From positions 124,001 to 188,000 of the forward strand of contig NZ_SNVW01000001.1 in the NCBI RefSeq assembly GCF_004361695.1: 64,000 nucleotides of DNA, written 5' to 3'. Below the pieces are notes generated by a model. The model saw nothing but the letters and a program-made list of their open reading frames with translations. It was not told where the DNA came from and ran no database searches. The position numbers were made by a program, and so were the translations under genes. This DNA is from Curtobacterium flaccumfaciens. GTDB lineage: Bacteria; Actinomycetota; Actinomycetes; Actinomycetales; Microbacteriaceae. Of this stretch, positions 34,991 through 43,306 are shown piece by piece. How positions within the stretch are numbered: the stretch's first letter is position 1; each line of letters starts with the position of its first letter.

Positions 34991-35025
34991 GCCGTCCGGG
35001 TGACGCTGTCGCGCACCCGGACGGC
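34991..35025 (-). terminator. Hairpin after the PspC operon
   Basis: Perfect 12-bp arms (GCCGTCCGGGTG and complement) around an 11-nt loop, about 85 bp past the stop of the gene at 35112. It may end the upstream operon and insulate the permease promoter, which it adjoins. Confidence 0.55.
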
Positions 35026-35077
35026 CCTGTGGACGGAGCCGTGCGATCCGTCCCCTGTGCACAACCGGCGGGGCGGA

Positions 35078-35132
35078 GCGACCCCGCTACCAGTGGGGCC
35101 GCGCGACCCCGCTACCGGCGGGGCCGAGCGAC
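35078..35132. repeat. 25-bp tandem repeat crossing a stop codon
   Basis: Two units, 35078-35102 and 35103-35127 (GCGACCCCGCTACCAGTGGG...), plus a partial third. The second unit contains the stop codon of the membrane protein gene at 35112. Confidence 0.6.
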
Positions 35133-35795
35133 CACGGCTGCGACACCGGCGACGACGAGCAGGACACCGGCCGCGATGCAGGCGGCCAGCACGAGCGTCA
35201 CCGGGTCCACGGAGAACCACGGCAGCGCGGTCACGGCCATGGCGAGCGCGAACACCAGGAGCACGACGCCCCAGAAGATGGTGCCGAAGCGGGCCGACCG
35301 GCGGGGCCGGGGTGCGGTCGCCGTCGTGGCCGGCGCCGTCGTGGTCGGCGCCGTCGGCCCCGTGACACCGACGTCCGACCAGGCCGGCGCGCCCGGCCCG
35401 GTCGGCGTGCCCTGCCATGTTGGCGCGCCCTCCCCGGTCGACGTGCCCGACCAGGCCGGTGCGCCCTGCCCGGCCGGCGCGCCCTGCCCGGTCGGCGTGC
35501 CCGGACCGGCGGTCGCAGGTGTCGGCCCCTGCTCCCGCTCCGGCCACATCGGGTCGAGCAGCCGGTCCATCGGGGTGGTCGGGTCCGACCCGGCGGTTCG
35601 GTCCAGCGGCGTCGACCGGTCCAGCGGCGTCGTCCGGTCCGTCGGACCCGTCCGGTCGTCCGGACGCACCGGGTCCATCGGGGTGGTCGGGTCCGACGCA
35701 GCGGTCCGGTCCAGCGGCGTCGTCCGGTCCGTCGGATGCGTCCGGTCGTCCGGCCGCACCGGGTCGATCGGGGTGGTCTCGTCGTCGTTCGTCAT
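35112..35795 (-). CDS. Repeat-rich membrane protein of unknown function
   Basis: 227 residues, not recognised. Residues 1-75 are two to three degenerate copies of an Asp/Pro/Thr/Arg repeat (PVRPDDRT..PTDRTTPLDRT). Residues ~85-145 are a Gly/Pro/Thr/Gln repeat. The C-terminus has two membrane helices (FWGVVLLVFALAMAV; LVLAACIAAGVLLVVAGVAA) ending in Arg residues. The DNA of both repeat regions is itself tandemly repeated. It begins 11 bp after the PspC gene, so it belongs to that operon and probably to the envelope-stress module. Confidence 0.7.
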   Translation of the reverse strand: MTNDDETTPIDPVRPDDRTHPTDRTTPLDRTAASDPTTPMDPVRPDDRTGPTDRTTPLDRSTPLDRTAGSDPTTPMDRLLDPMWPEREQGPTPATAGPGTPTGQGAPAGQGAPAWSGTSTGEGAPTWQGTPTGPGAPAWSDVGVTGPTAPTTTAPATTATAPRPRRSARFGTIFWGVVLLVFALAMAVTALPWFSVDPVTLVLAACIAAGVLLVVAGVAAVVARPRR

Positions 35796-35806
35796 GGTCT
35801 CGTTCC

Positions 35807-37243
35807 TCACTGGTCCACGGGCACGGAGCGCGGGACGTCGACGCCCCCGCCGAGGACCCAGACGTGCACGGTGGTGGTGTCGTCGGCCGCAGCGGTGCGC
35901 GCCGCCCGGTTCTCGACGGTGGTGGTGCCGAGCACGCCGCCCAGCGAGTCCTCCCCGGATCGGTCCGGCTCCGTCTCGACGCCGTAGCCGATGCCGCTCA
36001 CCTGCACCCGAACGGGTGCGTCGGTCGGCAGCAGCACGGTCGCGCCGCCCGCGCCGAGCCACAGGTTCACCCGTCCTCCGCCGTCCGACTCGTCGAGCGC
36101 CCGGAGGTCGAGCGTCGGCCCGCCGACGACCATCGCGTAGTTCCGCTCAGCACCCTGACCGATCTCGTCGACCCGCCAGGTGGTGCCGCCGATGACGGTG
36201 AGCTGCGTCCCGCTCGGGAGCACCCCCGTCACGACGAGCGCCACGACGCCGATGGTGGAGAACAGGCCGAGTCCACCGCTCTCGCGTCCCCGGATCCCGG
36301 CGACGATGGTCGCGACGGCGAGCACCACGACGGCGGCGGCGATGCCGAGGACCGCGACGGGCAGCTCGGCCTGCTGCGCCCAGACGGCCACGCCGGCTCC
36401 GGCCACCAGGGCGAGCCCGAGGCTCACGGCGACGGACGCGGCACCGGGTAGTCGCTCGGCCCGGCGGGCACGACGCTCGGCTGCGCGCGCACGCTCGGCG
36501 CGCGTCCGCTCGAGGTAGGCACGATGGCGGTCGGCTGCGGTCGTCCCCGGGGTCGGGCCCCACTGCCAGGAGGCGCGCCCCGCCTCCGACGCCGCCCCTG
36601 CGGCACCCGCCGTGGCCGGGTCCGGGGCCCCCGTGGTCGCGCCGGTCGGCCAGGTCGGCCGGTCGACGGGCGGGTCCTCGGGGCTGGTCCAGAAGTCGTG
36701 CCGCGGACCGGTCGTGCCGCTGTCCGCCGCGGGTGCGCCGTCGCCGGAGGGGTCCGTCGCCGGGGTCCGCTGGCTTCCGCGCCGCGCGAGCACGACCGTC
36801 AGCCACACGACTCCGCCGACGAGCGCGATGGTCCACGCCGTGCCGAGGGTCGCGGACAGCCAACCCGGCATGCCCCAGGCGACCGGGACGCCCTGCCACC
36901 AGATGCCCTGGACGGCCGGCACGAAGGTGAGCACGATGAGCACGCCGATCGCGATGAGCGCCGGGTCGAGCACGCCGCGGATCATCCGCTCGACGTGGAT
37001 GCGCCCGGACGAGTCGGGCAGCAGTGCCCAGCCGGCGGCGTACGCCAGGAACACCGGGCCGCCGAGGAGCGCCACCACGATGGCGACGCCCCGCACGACG
37101 AGGGGGTCGAGACCGGTGCGCTCGGCGACGGCGCCGCAGACCCCGGCGAGCCAGCGGTCGTCGGACCGCGTGACGTGGATGCCCCGGATCCAGTCGAAGA
37201 ACCGTGTCGCCGACGCGGGGCCGCCGGTGTCCTGTTGTGTCAT
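35807..37243 (-). CDS. PspC domain membrane protein
   Basis: 478 residues. The N-terminal PspC domain (VTRSDDRWLAGVCGAVAERTG, then YAAGWALLPDSSGRIHVE) has two membrane helices, followed by further helices, an Arg/Ala-rich coiled segment (about 245-270) and a C-terminal beta-rich domain (VGGPTLDLRALDE..., DUF2154/LiaF-like pattern). PspC proteins sense or counter membrane damage. Divergent from a histidine kinase that carries its own PspC domain, the usual actinobacterial layout. Start at ATG 37243, not the upstream ATG at 37255. Confidence 0.87.
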   Translation of the reverse strand: MTQQDTGGPASATRFFDWIRGIHVTRSDDRWLAGVCGAVAERTGLDPLVVRGVAIVVALLGGPVFLAYAAGWALLPDSSGRIHVERMIRGVLDPALIAIGVLIVLTFVPAVQGIWWQGVPVAWGMPGWLSATLGTAWTIALVGGVVWLTVVLARRGSQRTPATDPSGDGAPAADSGTTGPRHDFWTSPEDPPVDRPTWPTGATTGAPDPATAGAAGAASEAGRASWQWGPTPGTTAADRHRAYLERTRAERARAAERRARRAERLPGAASVAVSLGLALVAGAGVAVWAQQAELPVAVLGIAAAVVVLAVATIVAGIRGRESGGLGLFSTIGVVALVVTGVLPSGTQLTVIGGTTWRVDEIGQGAERNYAMVVGGPTLDLRALDESDGGGRVNLWLGAGGATVLLPTDAPVRVQVSGIGYGVETEPDRSGEDSLGGVLGTTTVENRAARTAAADDTTTVHVWVLGGGVDVPRSVPVDQ

Positions 37244-37346
37244 GGCCACCAGCATCCCGGCACCGCTCGCCCGGCACCATCGGGGTTCCCCCTGATCGCC
37301 CCCTGATCCCCGTCCCCGGCACTGCCCGGGGTGGGCGGAGAGGTGT

Positions 37347-37352
37347 CAGGAT
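37347..37352 (+). promoter_or_regulatory. -10 hexamer CAGGAT, leaderless-type
   Basis: Six nt before the ATG of the histidine kinase; the same CAGGATGAC context precedes the AraC gene at 42282. Confidence 0.45.
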
Positions 37353-37358
37353 GACCGC

Positions 37359-38654
37359 ATGCCGACCGCCACGATGTCCCGCCCTGCCCTCCGGGTCGTC
37401 GGCGGCGTCTGCAGCGGCTTCGCGACCCACACCGGGCTGCCCGTCGGCGCGGTGCGACTCGTCACCGCGGTGCTCGCCGTGTGCGGGGGTGCGGGGGTCC
37501 TGCTCTACGCGTGGCTCTGGGCGACGACGCCGAGCCTCGGCCCCGCGACGCCGGTCCCGCTCAAGTCGATACTGACCGAACCGGCCCCCGACGCCGAGTC
37601 CGAGGGTCGCGGGCGACGTGCGCCGGTCGTGGAGATCCTGCTCGGCGTCGCGCTGCTGACGGCGGCCGGCGCGGTGATCGCCGCGCGGCTCGGGGCCGAC
37701 GTCCCGCTCGAGGTCGTCGTGCCCGGCGTGGTCGTCGTCACCGGGGCCGCACTCGCCTGGCGGCAGTTCGACGCGCTGCGGAACGTCCGCGAGCCCGGCT
37801 CCTCGGGGCTGGTCGTCCGCGCGCTCGGCGCCCTCGTGCTCGTGGTGCTCGGCATCCTGCTGTTCTTCACGACGAGCAGCCGCCCGAACGCGTGGACGGT
37901 CCTCACCGCTGCCGTGGCCGTCCTGCTCGGCGTGGCGGTCGTCGTCGCCCCGTGGGTGGTGCGCCTGGTCCGCGACCTCGCCGACGAACGTGCGGCTCGT
38001 GTGCGCGAGGTCGAGCGCGCCGAGATCGCCGCCCACCTGCACGACTCGGTGCTGCAGACCCTCGCGCTCATCCAGCAGCGGGCCGAACCGGGGTCCGATG
38101 CCGCCAGGCTGGCCCGCGCCCAGGAACGGGAACTGCGGTCGTGGTTGTTCACCGAGCAGGACGAACCCTCGGGCGACCTCGGCGCGGAGCTGCGAGCGGC
38201 GGCAGTCGAGATCGAGGCCGAGTACCCGGCTCGCATCGAGGTGATCGCGATCGGTCCGGCCCGCACCGACCTGCCGGACGGTGTCGTCGGCGCCGCGCGG
38301 GAGGCCATGCTCAACGCCGCGCGGCACGCCGGCGGCACGGTCAGCGTCTACGCCGAGACCGCGAACGACCGGGTCGAGGTGAGCATCGGCGACCGCGGCC
38401 CGGGCTTCGACCCGGACGCCGTCCCCGAGGGGCGCTACGGCGTGCGGGAGTCGATCATCGGCCGGATGCACCGGCTCGGCGGGACCGCGACGATCGGACC
38501 GGGCCCCGGACGCGCCGGCACCGAGGTCCGGCTGACGCTGCCGCTCGCCCGGACCGACGACGTCCGACCCGGCGAGCTCCCGACCGACGACACCCGACCC
38601 GGCGCGACCCCGACCGACGACACCCGACCCGATGCGACCGAGGAGACCCCGTGA
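37359..38654 (+). CDS. PspC-domain sensor histidine kinase (HisKA_3)
   Basis: 431 residues. An N-terminal PspC domain (RVVGGVCSGFATHTG) and about five membrane helices form the sensor. The dimerisation helix has phospho-acceptor H228 in AAHLHDSVLQTLALI; the HATPase domain has AREAMLNAARHAGG (N box) and GDRGPGFDPD. The C-terminal 30 residues are three copies of a 10-residue repeat (TDDTRPGATP). Family members signal cell-envelope stress. Overlaps the response regulator by 4 bp. Confidence 0.92.
   Translation: MPTATMSRPALRVVGGVCSGFATHTGLPVGAVRLVTAVLAVCGGAGVLLYAWLWATTPSLGPATPVPLKSILTEPAPDAESEGRGRRAPVVEILLGVALLTAAGAVIAARLGADVPLEVVVPGVVVVTGAALAWRQFDALRNVREPGSSGLVVRALGALVLVVLGILLFFTTSSRPNAWTVLTAAVAVLLGVAVVVAPWVVRLVRDLADERAARVREVERAEIAAHLHDSVLQTLALIQQRAEPGSDAARLARAQERELRSWLFTEQDEPSGDLGAELRAAAVEIEAEYPARIEVIAIGPARTDLPDGVVGAAREAMLNAARHAGGTVSVYAETANDRVEVSIGDRGPGFDPDAVPEGRYGVRESIIGRMHRLGGTATIGPGPGRAGTEVRLTLPLARTDDVRPGELPTDDTRPGATPTDDTRPDATEETP
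38551..38640 (+). repeat. 30-bp in-frame tandem repeat at the kinase C-terminus
   Basis: Three 30-bp units (38551, 38581, 38611) encode TDDVRPGELP, TDDTRPGATP and TDDTRPDATE. Disordered tail beyond the ATPase domain; copy number may vary between strains. Confidence 0.75.
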
Positions 38655-39373
38655 GCGACACCGGACCCGCCGACGGCACCGCCCCCACCGACAGTGCCGC
38701 ACCGTCCTCGCAGCCGCCGGCCGGTCCCCTCACCGTCGCGATCGTCGACGACCACTCCATCTTCCGGGCGGGCGTGCGTGCCGGGCTGCCACCGCGCCTC
38801 CAGGTCGTCGGTGAGGCGGCCACCGTCGACGAGGCGGTCGACCTCGTCACCGCGACCCGCCCCCGTGTCGTCCTGCTCGACGTGCACCTGCCCGGCGGGG
38901 CCGGGGGCGGCGGTGCCGAGGTGATCACCCGCGCCGCTCCGGGCCTGCCGGACACGCGCTTCCTGGCCCTCAGCGTGTCCGATGCCGCCGACGACGTGGT
39001 CCGGGTGATCCGAGCGGGCGCGCGGGGCTACATCACGAAGAGCTCCTCCGGCACGGAGGTCGCCGAGGCGGTCGAGCGCGTCGCCGAGGGTGACGCGGTG
39101 TTCTCGCCGCGCCTGGCGGGGTTCGTGCTCGACGCCTTCGGCGCGGTGAGCGGCGAGACCGCCCAGGGCGACGCGGAGCTTGACCGGCTGTCCGCGCGTG
39201 AGCAGGAGGTGATGCGGCTCATCGCCCGCGGGTACGCGTACAAGGAGGTCGCGACCGACCTCTTCATCTCGGTGAAGACCGTCGAGACGCACGTGTCGAA
39301 GGTCCTGCGGAAGCTGCAGCTGTCGAACCGGCACGAGCTGACGGCGTGGGCGCTCCAGCGGAAGCTGCTCTGA
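38651..39373 (+). CDS. LuxR/NarL-family response regulator
   Basis: 240 residues. A 25-residue disordered leader precedes the receiver domain: acidic pocket D33-D34 (IVDDHSIFRAG), phospho-acceptor D77 (VVLLDVHLPGG), conserved Lys in GYITKSSS. The C-terminal LuxR helix-turn-helix reads LSAREQEVMRLIARGYAYKE and SVKTVETHVSKVLRKL. Partner of the kinase just upstream (GTGA overlap). It likely controls the divergent PspC operon (inference). Confidence 0.94.
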   Translation: MSDTGPADGTAPTDSAAPSSQPPAGPLTVAIVDDHSIFRAGVRAGLPPRLQVVGEAATVDEAVDLVTATRPRVVLLDVHLPGGAGGGGAEVITRAAPGLPDTRFLALSVSDAADDVVRVIRAGARGYITKSSSGTEVAEAVERVAEGDAVFSPRLAGFVLDAFGAVSGETAQGDAELDRLSAREQEVMRLIARGYAYKEVATDLFISVKTVETHVSKVLRKLQLSNRHELTAWALQRKLL

Positions 39374-39392
39374 CGCTCCCGCTGGACCGCCG

Positions 39393-40241
39393 CTACTTCG
39401 CGCTGATCCGGGTGTACTTGTTCACTGACCACGGCACGAAGACCACCAGCATCACGGTGATGCCGATGAGCACCGTGACGATCGGGTGCTGCATCGTCCA
39501 GATGTCCGGCACCGGCGCCGACCCGACGTTGCCGAAGAGTTCGCGCGCGGCCTGGACGAGGGACGACACCGGGTTCCACTCCGCGAACACCCGCAGCACG
39601 AGCGGCAGGGTGTCGCTCGGGACGAACGCGTTCGAGACGAAGGTCAGCGGGAACAGGATCATGAACGAGGCGTTGTTGATGACCTCGGGCGTCTTCACGC
39701 TCATGCCGAGCAGCGCCATCACCCAGCTGAAGGCGTAGCTGAAGAGCAGGAGCAGCCCGACGCCGGCCAGGAACTCCAGCGGCGACGAGTTCACGCGCCA
39801 CCCGACCGCCAGGCCGGTGAGCATCATGATCGCCATGGAGATCCCGTTGAGCACGAGGTCGGAGTTGGTCCGACCGACGAGCACCGCGGACGCCGACATC
39901 GGCAGCGTGCGGAACCGGTCGATCAGCCCCTCTTTCAGGTCCTGCGCCATCGCCGACCCGGAGAACGTCGCCCCGAAGACGACGGTCTGCGCGAAGATGC
40001 CCGCCATCAGGAACTGCGTGTAGTCGGTGCCCTGCACGGCGATCGCGCCGCCGTAGACCTGGCTGAAGAGCAGCACGAACATGATCGGCTGCAGCACGGC
40101 GAAGACGAGCATGTCCGGGGACCGCTTGATCTTGATGAGGTTCCGCTTCGTGACGGTCCAGCCGTCCTCGAACCAGATCGCGGCGGGCGAGGTGACGACG
40201 ACGGGCAGCTGCCGGCCGAGCGCCGTGGTGGTGGCGGTCAT
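39393..40241 (-). CDS. ABC-2 type permease (DrrB-like)
   Basis: 282 residues, six hydrophobic segments with the ABC-2 pattern: KRNLIKIKRSPDMLVFAVLQP at the start, DLKEGLIDRFRTLPMSASAVL, then FPLTFVSNAFVPSDTLP, all typical of daunorubicin-resistance-type exporters. Exports a hydrophobic compound with the ATPase immediately upstream (4-bp overlap). Substrate unknown; no biosynthetic cluster is adjacent. Confidence 0.92.
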   Translation of the reverse strand: MTATTTALGRQLPVVVTSPAAIWFEDGWTVTKRNLIKIKRSPDMLVFAVLQPIMFVLLFSQVYGGAIAVQGTDYTQFLMAGIFAQTVVFGATFSGSAMAQDLKEGLIDRFRTLPMSASAVLVGRTNSDLVLNGISMAIMMLTGLAVGWRVNSSPLEFLAGVGLLLLFSYAFSWVMALLGMSVKTPEVINNASFMILFPLTFVSNAFVPSDTLPLVLRVFAEWNPVSSLVQAARELFGNVGSAPVPDIWTMQHPIVTVLIGITVMLVVFVPWSVNKYTRISAK

Positions 40242-41278
40242 CGTGCCGGCTCCTTCTGCTTGTCCTTCTTGGCGTCCTTCTTGGCGTCCTTCTTGCTGTC
40301 CTTCTTCGTCGCGTCGTCCCCGTCGTCGTCGGTCGCGGCGTGCCCGGTGAGCCGGAGGAACACGTCGTCGAGCGTCGGGCGGCGCATGCCCGCGTCGTGC
40401 AGCTCGATGCCGGCTTCGCCGAGGTCGGCGAGGACCCGCTGCAGCGCCGAGGGTCCGGCCGCGACCGCGACCGCGTGGGTGCGGCCGTCGCCGGAGACCT
40501 CGACCTCGCCGACGCCGTAGCGGCGGAGCACGGTGGTCGCGGCGTCGCGGTCGACCTCGTCGACGAGGGTCACGACGACCCGGTGTCCGCCGACCTGGGC
40601 CTTGAGGTGGTCCGAGGTGCCCTCGGCGATCACGGTCCCGTCGTCGATCACGGCGATGTCGTCGGCGAGCTGGTCCGCCTCTTCGAGGTACTGCGTGGTG
40701 AGCAGCACCGTCGTGCCGTCGGCCACGAGCCCCTCGATGATGCCCCAGAGCGCCAGTCGGCTGCGCGGGTCGAGCCCGGTGGTCGGCTCGTCGAGGAACA
40801 GCACGCGCGGGTTCATCACGAGCGCGCCCGCCAGGTCGATCCGTCGGCGCATGCCGCCGGAGAACCCCTTCACGGGACGGTCCCCCGCCTCGGACAGGTC
40901 GAACACGTCGATGAGCTCGCGCGCCCGCTGCCGAGCCGTCCGACGGCCCAGGTGGTACAGCCGCCCGATCATCTCGAGGTTCTCGAACCCGGTGAGGTTC
41001 TCGTCGACGGCGGCGTACTGCCCGGACACGCCGATCGAGCGGCGGGTGGCCTGCGGATCGGCGATCACGTCGATCCCGTCGATCGTCGCGGTGCCGGCGT
41101 CGGGGGTGATGAGGGTGGTGAGCACCTTCACGGTCGTGGTCTTGCCCGCGCCGTTCGGTCCGAGCAGCGCCTTCACGGTGCCCTGCGGCACGGAGAGGTC
41201 GAGCCCGGCGAGGGCGTGGACGGGTCCGGACTTCGATCGGTAGGTCTTGGTCAGCCCGGAGGCTTCGATGATGGCCAT
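40238..41278 (-). CDS. ABC exporter ATPase (DrrA-like)
   Basis: 346 residues. Walker A GPNGAGKTTT, signature FSGGMRRRIDLA, Walker B VLFLDEPTTGLDPRSR, then the DrrA-type C-terminal domain. The last ~22 residues are Lys/Asp-rich (KKDSKKDAKKDAKK), encoded by a 12-bp tandem repeat at about 40258-40310; this basic tail is not a family feature. ATG 41278 has GGGAG at 4-nt spacing. Confidence 0.93.
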   Translation of the reverse strand: MAIIEASGLTKTYRSKSGPVHALAGLDLSVPQGTVKALLGPNGAGKTTTVKVLTTLITPDAGTATIDGIDVIADPQATRRSIGVSGQYAAVDENLTGFENLEMIGRLYHLGRRTARQRARELIDVFDLSEAGDRPVKGFSGGMRRRIDLAGALVMNPRVLFLDEPTTGLDPRSRLALWGIIEGLVADGTTVLLTTQYLEEADQLADDIAVIDDGTVIAEGTSDHLKAQVGGHRVVVTLVDEVDRDAATTVLRRYGVGEVEVSGDGRTHAVAVAAGPSALQRVLADLGEAGIELHDAGMRRPTLDDVFLRLTGHAATDDDGDDATKKDSKKDAKKDAKKDKQKEPAR

Positions 41279-41334
41279 GGCACTCCCTTGTCGACCACGG
41301 AGAATATCAGTAGGTCGGTGGGAGCGATGACGCG

Positions 41335-42150
41335 CTAGACGTCGAAGTCACCACCGAAGTCGCCGAAGCCACCGCCGAAGTCAGATCCGCCGTCGCCCCA
41401 ACCCGCACTCTCGAACCCGCCGCCGTCGCCCGCGCCGGCATCCGACGCGCCGCCGTCAGCGGAGTCGGCACCAGTGTCCTCCGAACCACCGTCACCCGCA
41501 GCGTCGGTACCGCCATCGAACGATCCGGGGTCCGGCAGGAAGGCGCTCATGATGGCCGAGCCGATCACGTAGCCGGCCACCGTGCCGAGGATCGAGGCAC
41601 CGATCATGCTGCCGAACGAGGGGCCCGAACGCTGCCCACCGCCGGGGCCGCCGAACCCACCGAAGCCGCCGCGCCCCCCGCCGACGCCCCCGAGCGAGCG
41701 CTCCATGAAGCCGGGCTGCCGGATCTCGGACCGGGTCGCGGCCTGGGCGAGTGAGCGCGGGTCGTCGCCGCGCGGTGCCTCGCCAGCGGGGGCGGTGCGG
41801 GTGAACTCGTCGTAGACCATCCGGCGCTGCTCGGGCGTCAGGGTCGCGAACGCCTCGGCGTGGACCTCCTCGATGCGCTCGGGCGGAGCCGTGCGGAGCA
41901 GGTAGCGGTACCGCTCGACCGCACGTTCGTCGTCGGTCGACGCCGACGAGGGCACGGGCGCAGGACCGGGGGCGGCGGTCGGCTGGTGGTAGGACTGCTG
42001 CCCGTACCGGTACCCCTGCTGCTGCGTCGGCTGCGGCTGCTGGGGCTGTCCCCACTGGATCGGTCCGGCACCGTTCTGGCCGACGCCGTTCTGGCCGGCA
42101 CCGTCCCGGTCGCGGTCCGGGCGTCCGAGCAGGCGGTCGAGGAATCCCAT
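41335..42150 (-). CDS. Conserved actinobacterial protein with acidic Gly-rich C-terminus
   Basis: 271 residues. MGFLDRLLGRPD start, Gln/Pro-rich segment, then a conserved-looking core (YRYLLRTAPPERIEEVHAEAFATLTPEQRRMV), a Gly-rich hinge, one hydrophobic segment (SMIGASILGTVAGYVIGSAIM) and a 65-residue Asp/Gly/Ser-rich tail ending FGGDFDV. Homologues are widespread in actinobacteria and sometimes mislabelled as ATPases; no catalytic motif is visible. GAAGGAG precedes the ATG. Function unknown. Confidence 0.75.
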   Translation of the reverse strand: MGFLDRLLGRPDRDRDGAGQNGVGQNGAGPIQWGQPQQPQPTQQQGYRYGQQSYHQPTAAPGPAPVPSSASTDDERAVERYRYLLRTAPPERIEEVHAEAFATLTPEQRRMVYDEFTRTAPAGEAPRGDDPRSLAQAATRSEIRQPGFMERSLGGVGGGRGGFGGFGGPGGGQRSGPSFGSMIGASILGTVAGYVIGSAIMSAFLPDPGSFDGGTDAAGDGGSEDTGADSADGGASDAGAGDGGGFESAGWGDGGSDFGGGFGDFGGDFDV

Positions 42151-42231
42151 GGTCGATGCTCCTTCGGGTGCGGCCGATCCGGTTCGTCAGGGCCGTGGAC
42201 TGCCACCCTAGGGAGCGGCGACGACCGCTGA

Positions 42232-42247
42232 CTGTACGCGCGCACAG
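42232..42247. promoter_or_regulatory. Near-perfect 16-bp palindrome before the AraC-type gene
   Basis: CTGTACGCGCGCACAG differs by one base from the perfect palindrome at 31844-31859. It lies 22 bp upstream of the -10 of the regulator gene, where an activator or autorepressor would bind. Confidence 0.45.
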
Positions 42248-42269
42248 AGTCGGCCGAGAGCGCCGGGTG

Positions 42270-42275
42270 CAGGAT
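42270..42275 (+). promoter_or_regulatory. -10 hexamer CAGGAT, leaderless-type
   Basis: Six nt before the GTG start of the AraC-type regulator. Confidence 0.45.
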
Positions 42276-42281
42276 GACACC

Positions 42282-42713
42282 GTGACGGTGGACCTCGACG
42301 AACTCCGGCGGCTGCGACGGGCGCGCAGCCGGATGGACCGCGCGTACGCCGAGCCGCTCGACGTCCCCTCCCTGGCCGCCGCCGCGTTCATGTCACCCGC
42401 GCACTTCAGTCGACGCTTCCGGGCGGCCTACGGCGAGACGCCCTACGCGTACCTGATGACCCGACGGATCGAGCGGGCGCAGGCGCTCTTCCGGAGCACG
42501 GACCTCAGCGTGACCGAGGTCTGCATGGCCGTCGGTGCCTCGAGTCTCGGGTCGTTCTCGTCACGGTTCACCGAACTCGTGGGGATGACCCCGACGCAGT
42601 ACCGCGCCGCTGACCACGACGCGCTCGCGGGGGTGTGGAGCTGCCACGCGATGGTCGTCACCCGTCCGGACCGAGCAGGATCGGAGAAGCACGGCGAGGC
42701 CCGGCGGTCCTAG
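42282..42713 (+). CDS. Small AraC-family regulator
   Basis: 143 residues, essentially the two helix-turn-helix motifs of AraC proteins (LDVPSLAAAAFMSPAHFSRR; LSVTEVCMAVGASSLGSFSS, then the FTELVGMTPTQYR motif) without a ligand-binding domain. GTG start without ribosome site. The following VOC gene starts 11 bp later and its -10 (TAGGGT) overlaps this stop codon, so the regulator probably controls it. Similar AraC-VOC pairs occur in other actinobacteria. Confidence 0.88.
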   Translation: MTVDLDELRRLRRARSRMDRAYAEPLDVPSLAAAAFMSPAHFSRRFRAAYGETPYAYLMTRRIERAQALFRSTDLSVTEVCMAVGASSLGSFSSRFTELVGMTPTQYRAADHDALAGVWSCHAMVVTRPDRAGSEKHGEARRS

Positions 42714-42716
42714 GGT
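42711..42716 (+). promoter_or_regulatory. -10 hexamer TAGGGT overlapping the AraC stop codon
   Basis: Seven nt before the ATG of the VOC gene; the hexamer begins with the TAG stop of the upstream gene. Confidence 0.45.
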
Positions 42717-42723
42717 CGCAGCC

Positions 42724-43128
42724 ATGACGATCCAGATCAGTGGCGTGCACGTGCTCGCCGACGACATCGACGCCGCCGTCGCCTTCTACGGGGACGTGCT
42801 CGGCTTCACCGTCCGGAACACCGTCGAGAACGGCGGCTTCCGGTGGGTGACCCTGGCCAGCGACGACCACCCCGACCTCGAGCTCGTGCTCTCCGAGCCG
42901 CACGCCGGCCGCTCCCAGGAGGACGGGGACGCCGTCGCCGCACTCCTGGCGAAGGGCAGCCTGTCGATGCTGCAGCTCCGGGTGGGCGACCTCGACGCGA
43001 CGTTCGACCGCATCGCGGCGAGCGCCGACGCCGAGGTGCTGCAGGAGCCCACCGACCAGTTCTGGGGCGTCCGCGACGCGGCCGTCCGCGACCCCGCCGG
43101 CAACACGGTCCGGATCGCGCAGGCCTGA
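42724..43128 (+). CDS. VOC family (glyoxalase/bleomycin resistance) protein
   Basis: 134 residues, two beta-alpha-beta-beta-beta modules of the vicinal-oxygen-chelate fold: ISGVHVLADDIDAAVAFYGD and QLRVGDLDATFDRI, ending VRDPAGNTVRIAQ. Dioxygenase, glyoxalase or binding protein; substrate unknown. Probably regulated by the AraC protein upstream. Confidence 0.9.
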   Translation: MTIQISGVHVLADDIDAAVAFYGDVLGFTVRNTVENGGFRWVTLASDDHPDLELVLSEPHAGRSQEDGDAVAALLAKGSLSMLQLRVGDLDATFDRIAASADAEVLQEPTDQFWGVRDAAVRDPAGNTVRIAQA

Positions 43129-43151
43129 CGGTCCCGGCGTCCCCACCCACC

Positions 43152-43193
43152 GGCCTGGAGGCGCGTGGCGGCCCCGCCCCGCGCCTCCAGGCC
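43152..43193. repeat. Family A repeat between convergent genes
   Basis: 20-bp arms (GGCCTGGAGGCGCGTGGCGG and complement) with one mismatch and a 2-bp centre, 23 bp past the VOC stop. Confidence 0.8.
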
Positions 43194-43198
43194 GTCCC

Positions 43199-43259
43199 GT
43201 GCCGGGTTCCGTACTCCGTGCGGTGCGCGGACCGCCGCACCGTGTCCGGAACCTCGCAC
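43199..43259. repeat. Family B-like repeat (divergent copy)
   Basis: Outer ends GTGCCGGGTTCCG and CGGAACCTCGCAC pair with two mismatches, with a nested CGGTGCG/CGCACCG pair. Size (61 bp) and ends match the 49339 and 51948 copies, but the loop differs. Confidence 0.55.
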
Positions 43260-43306
43260 CACACGAGCAGCGCGCCGAGCGCGCGCCGCGCGCCGCGCCG
43301 CGCGCG

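Noticed and set aside
38792..38804. CCGCGCCTCCAGG inside the response regulator, as another family A insertion
   Set aside because: It encodes PPRLQVVGEA, the normal conserved start of a NarL receiver strand, so the match is probably chance.
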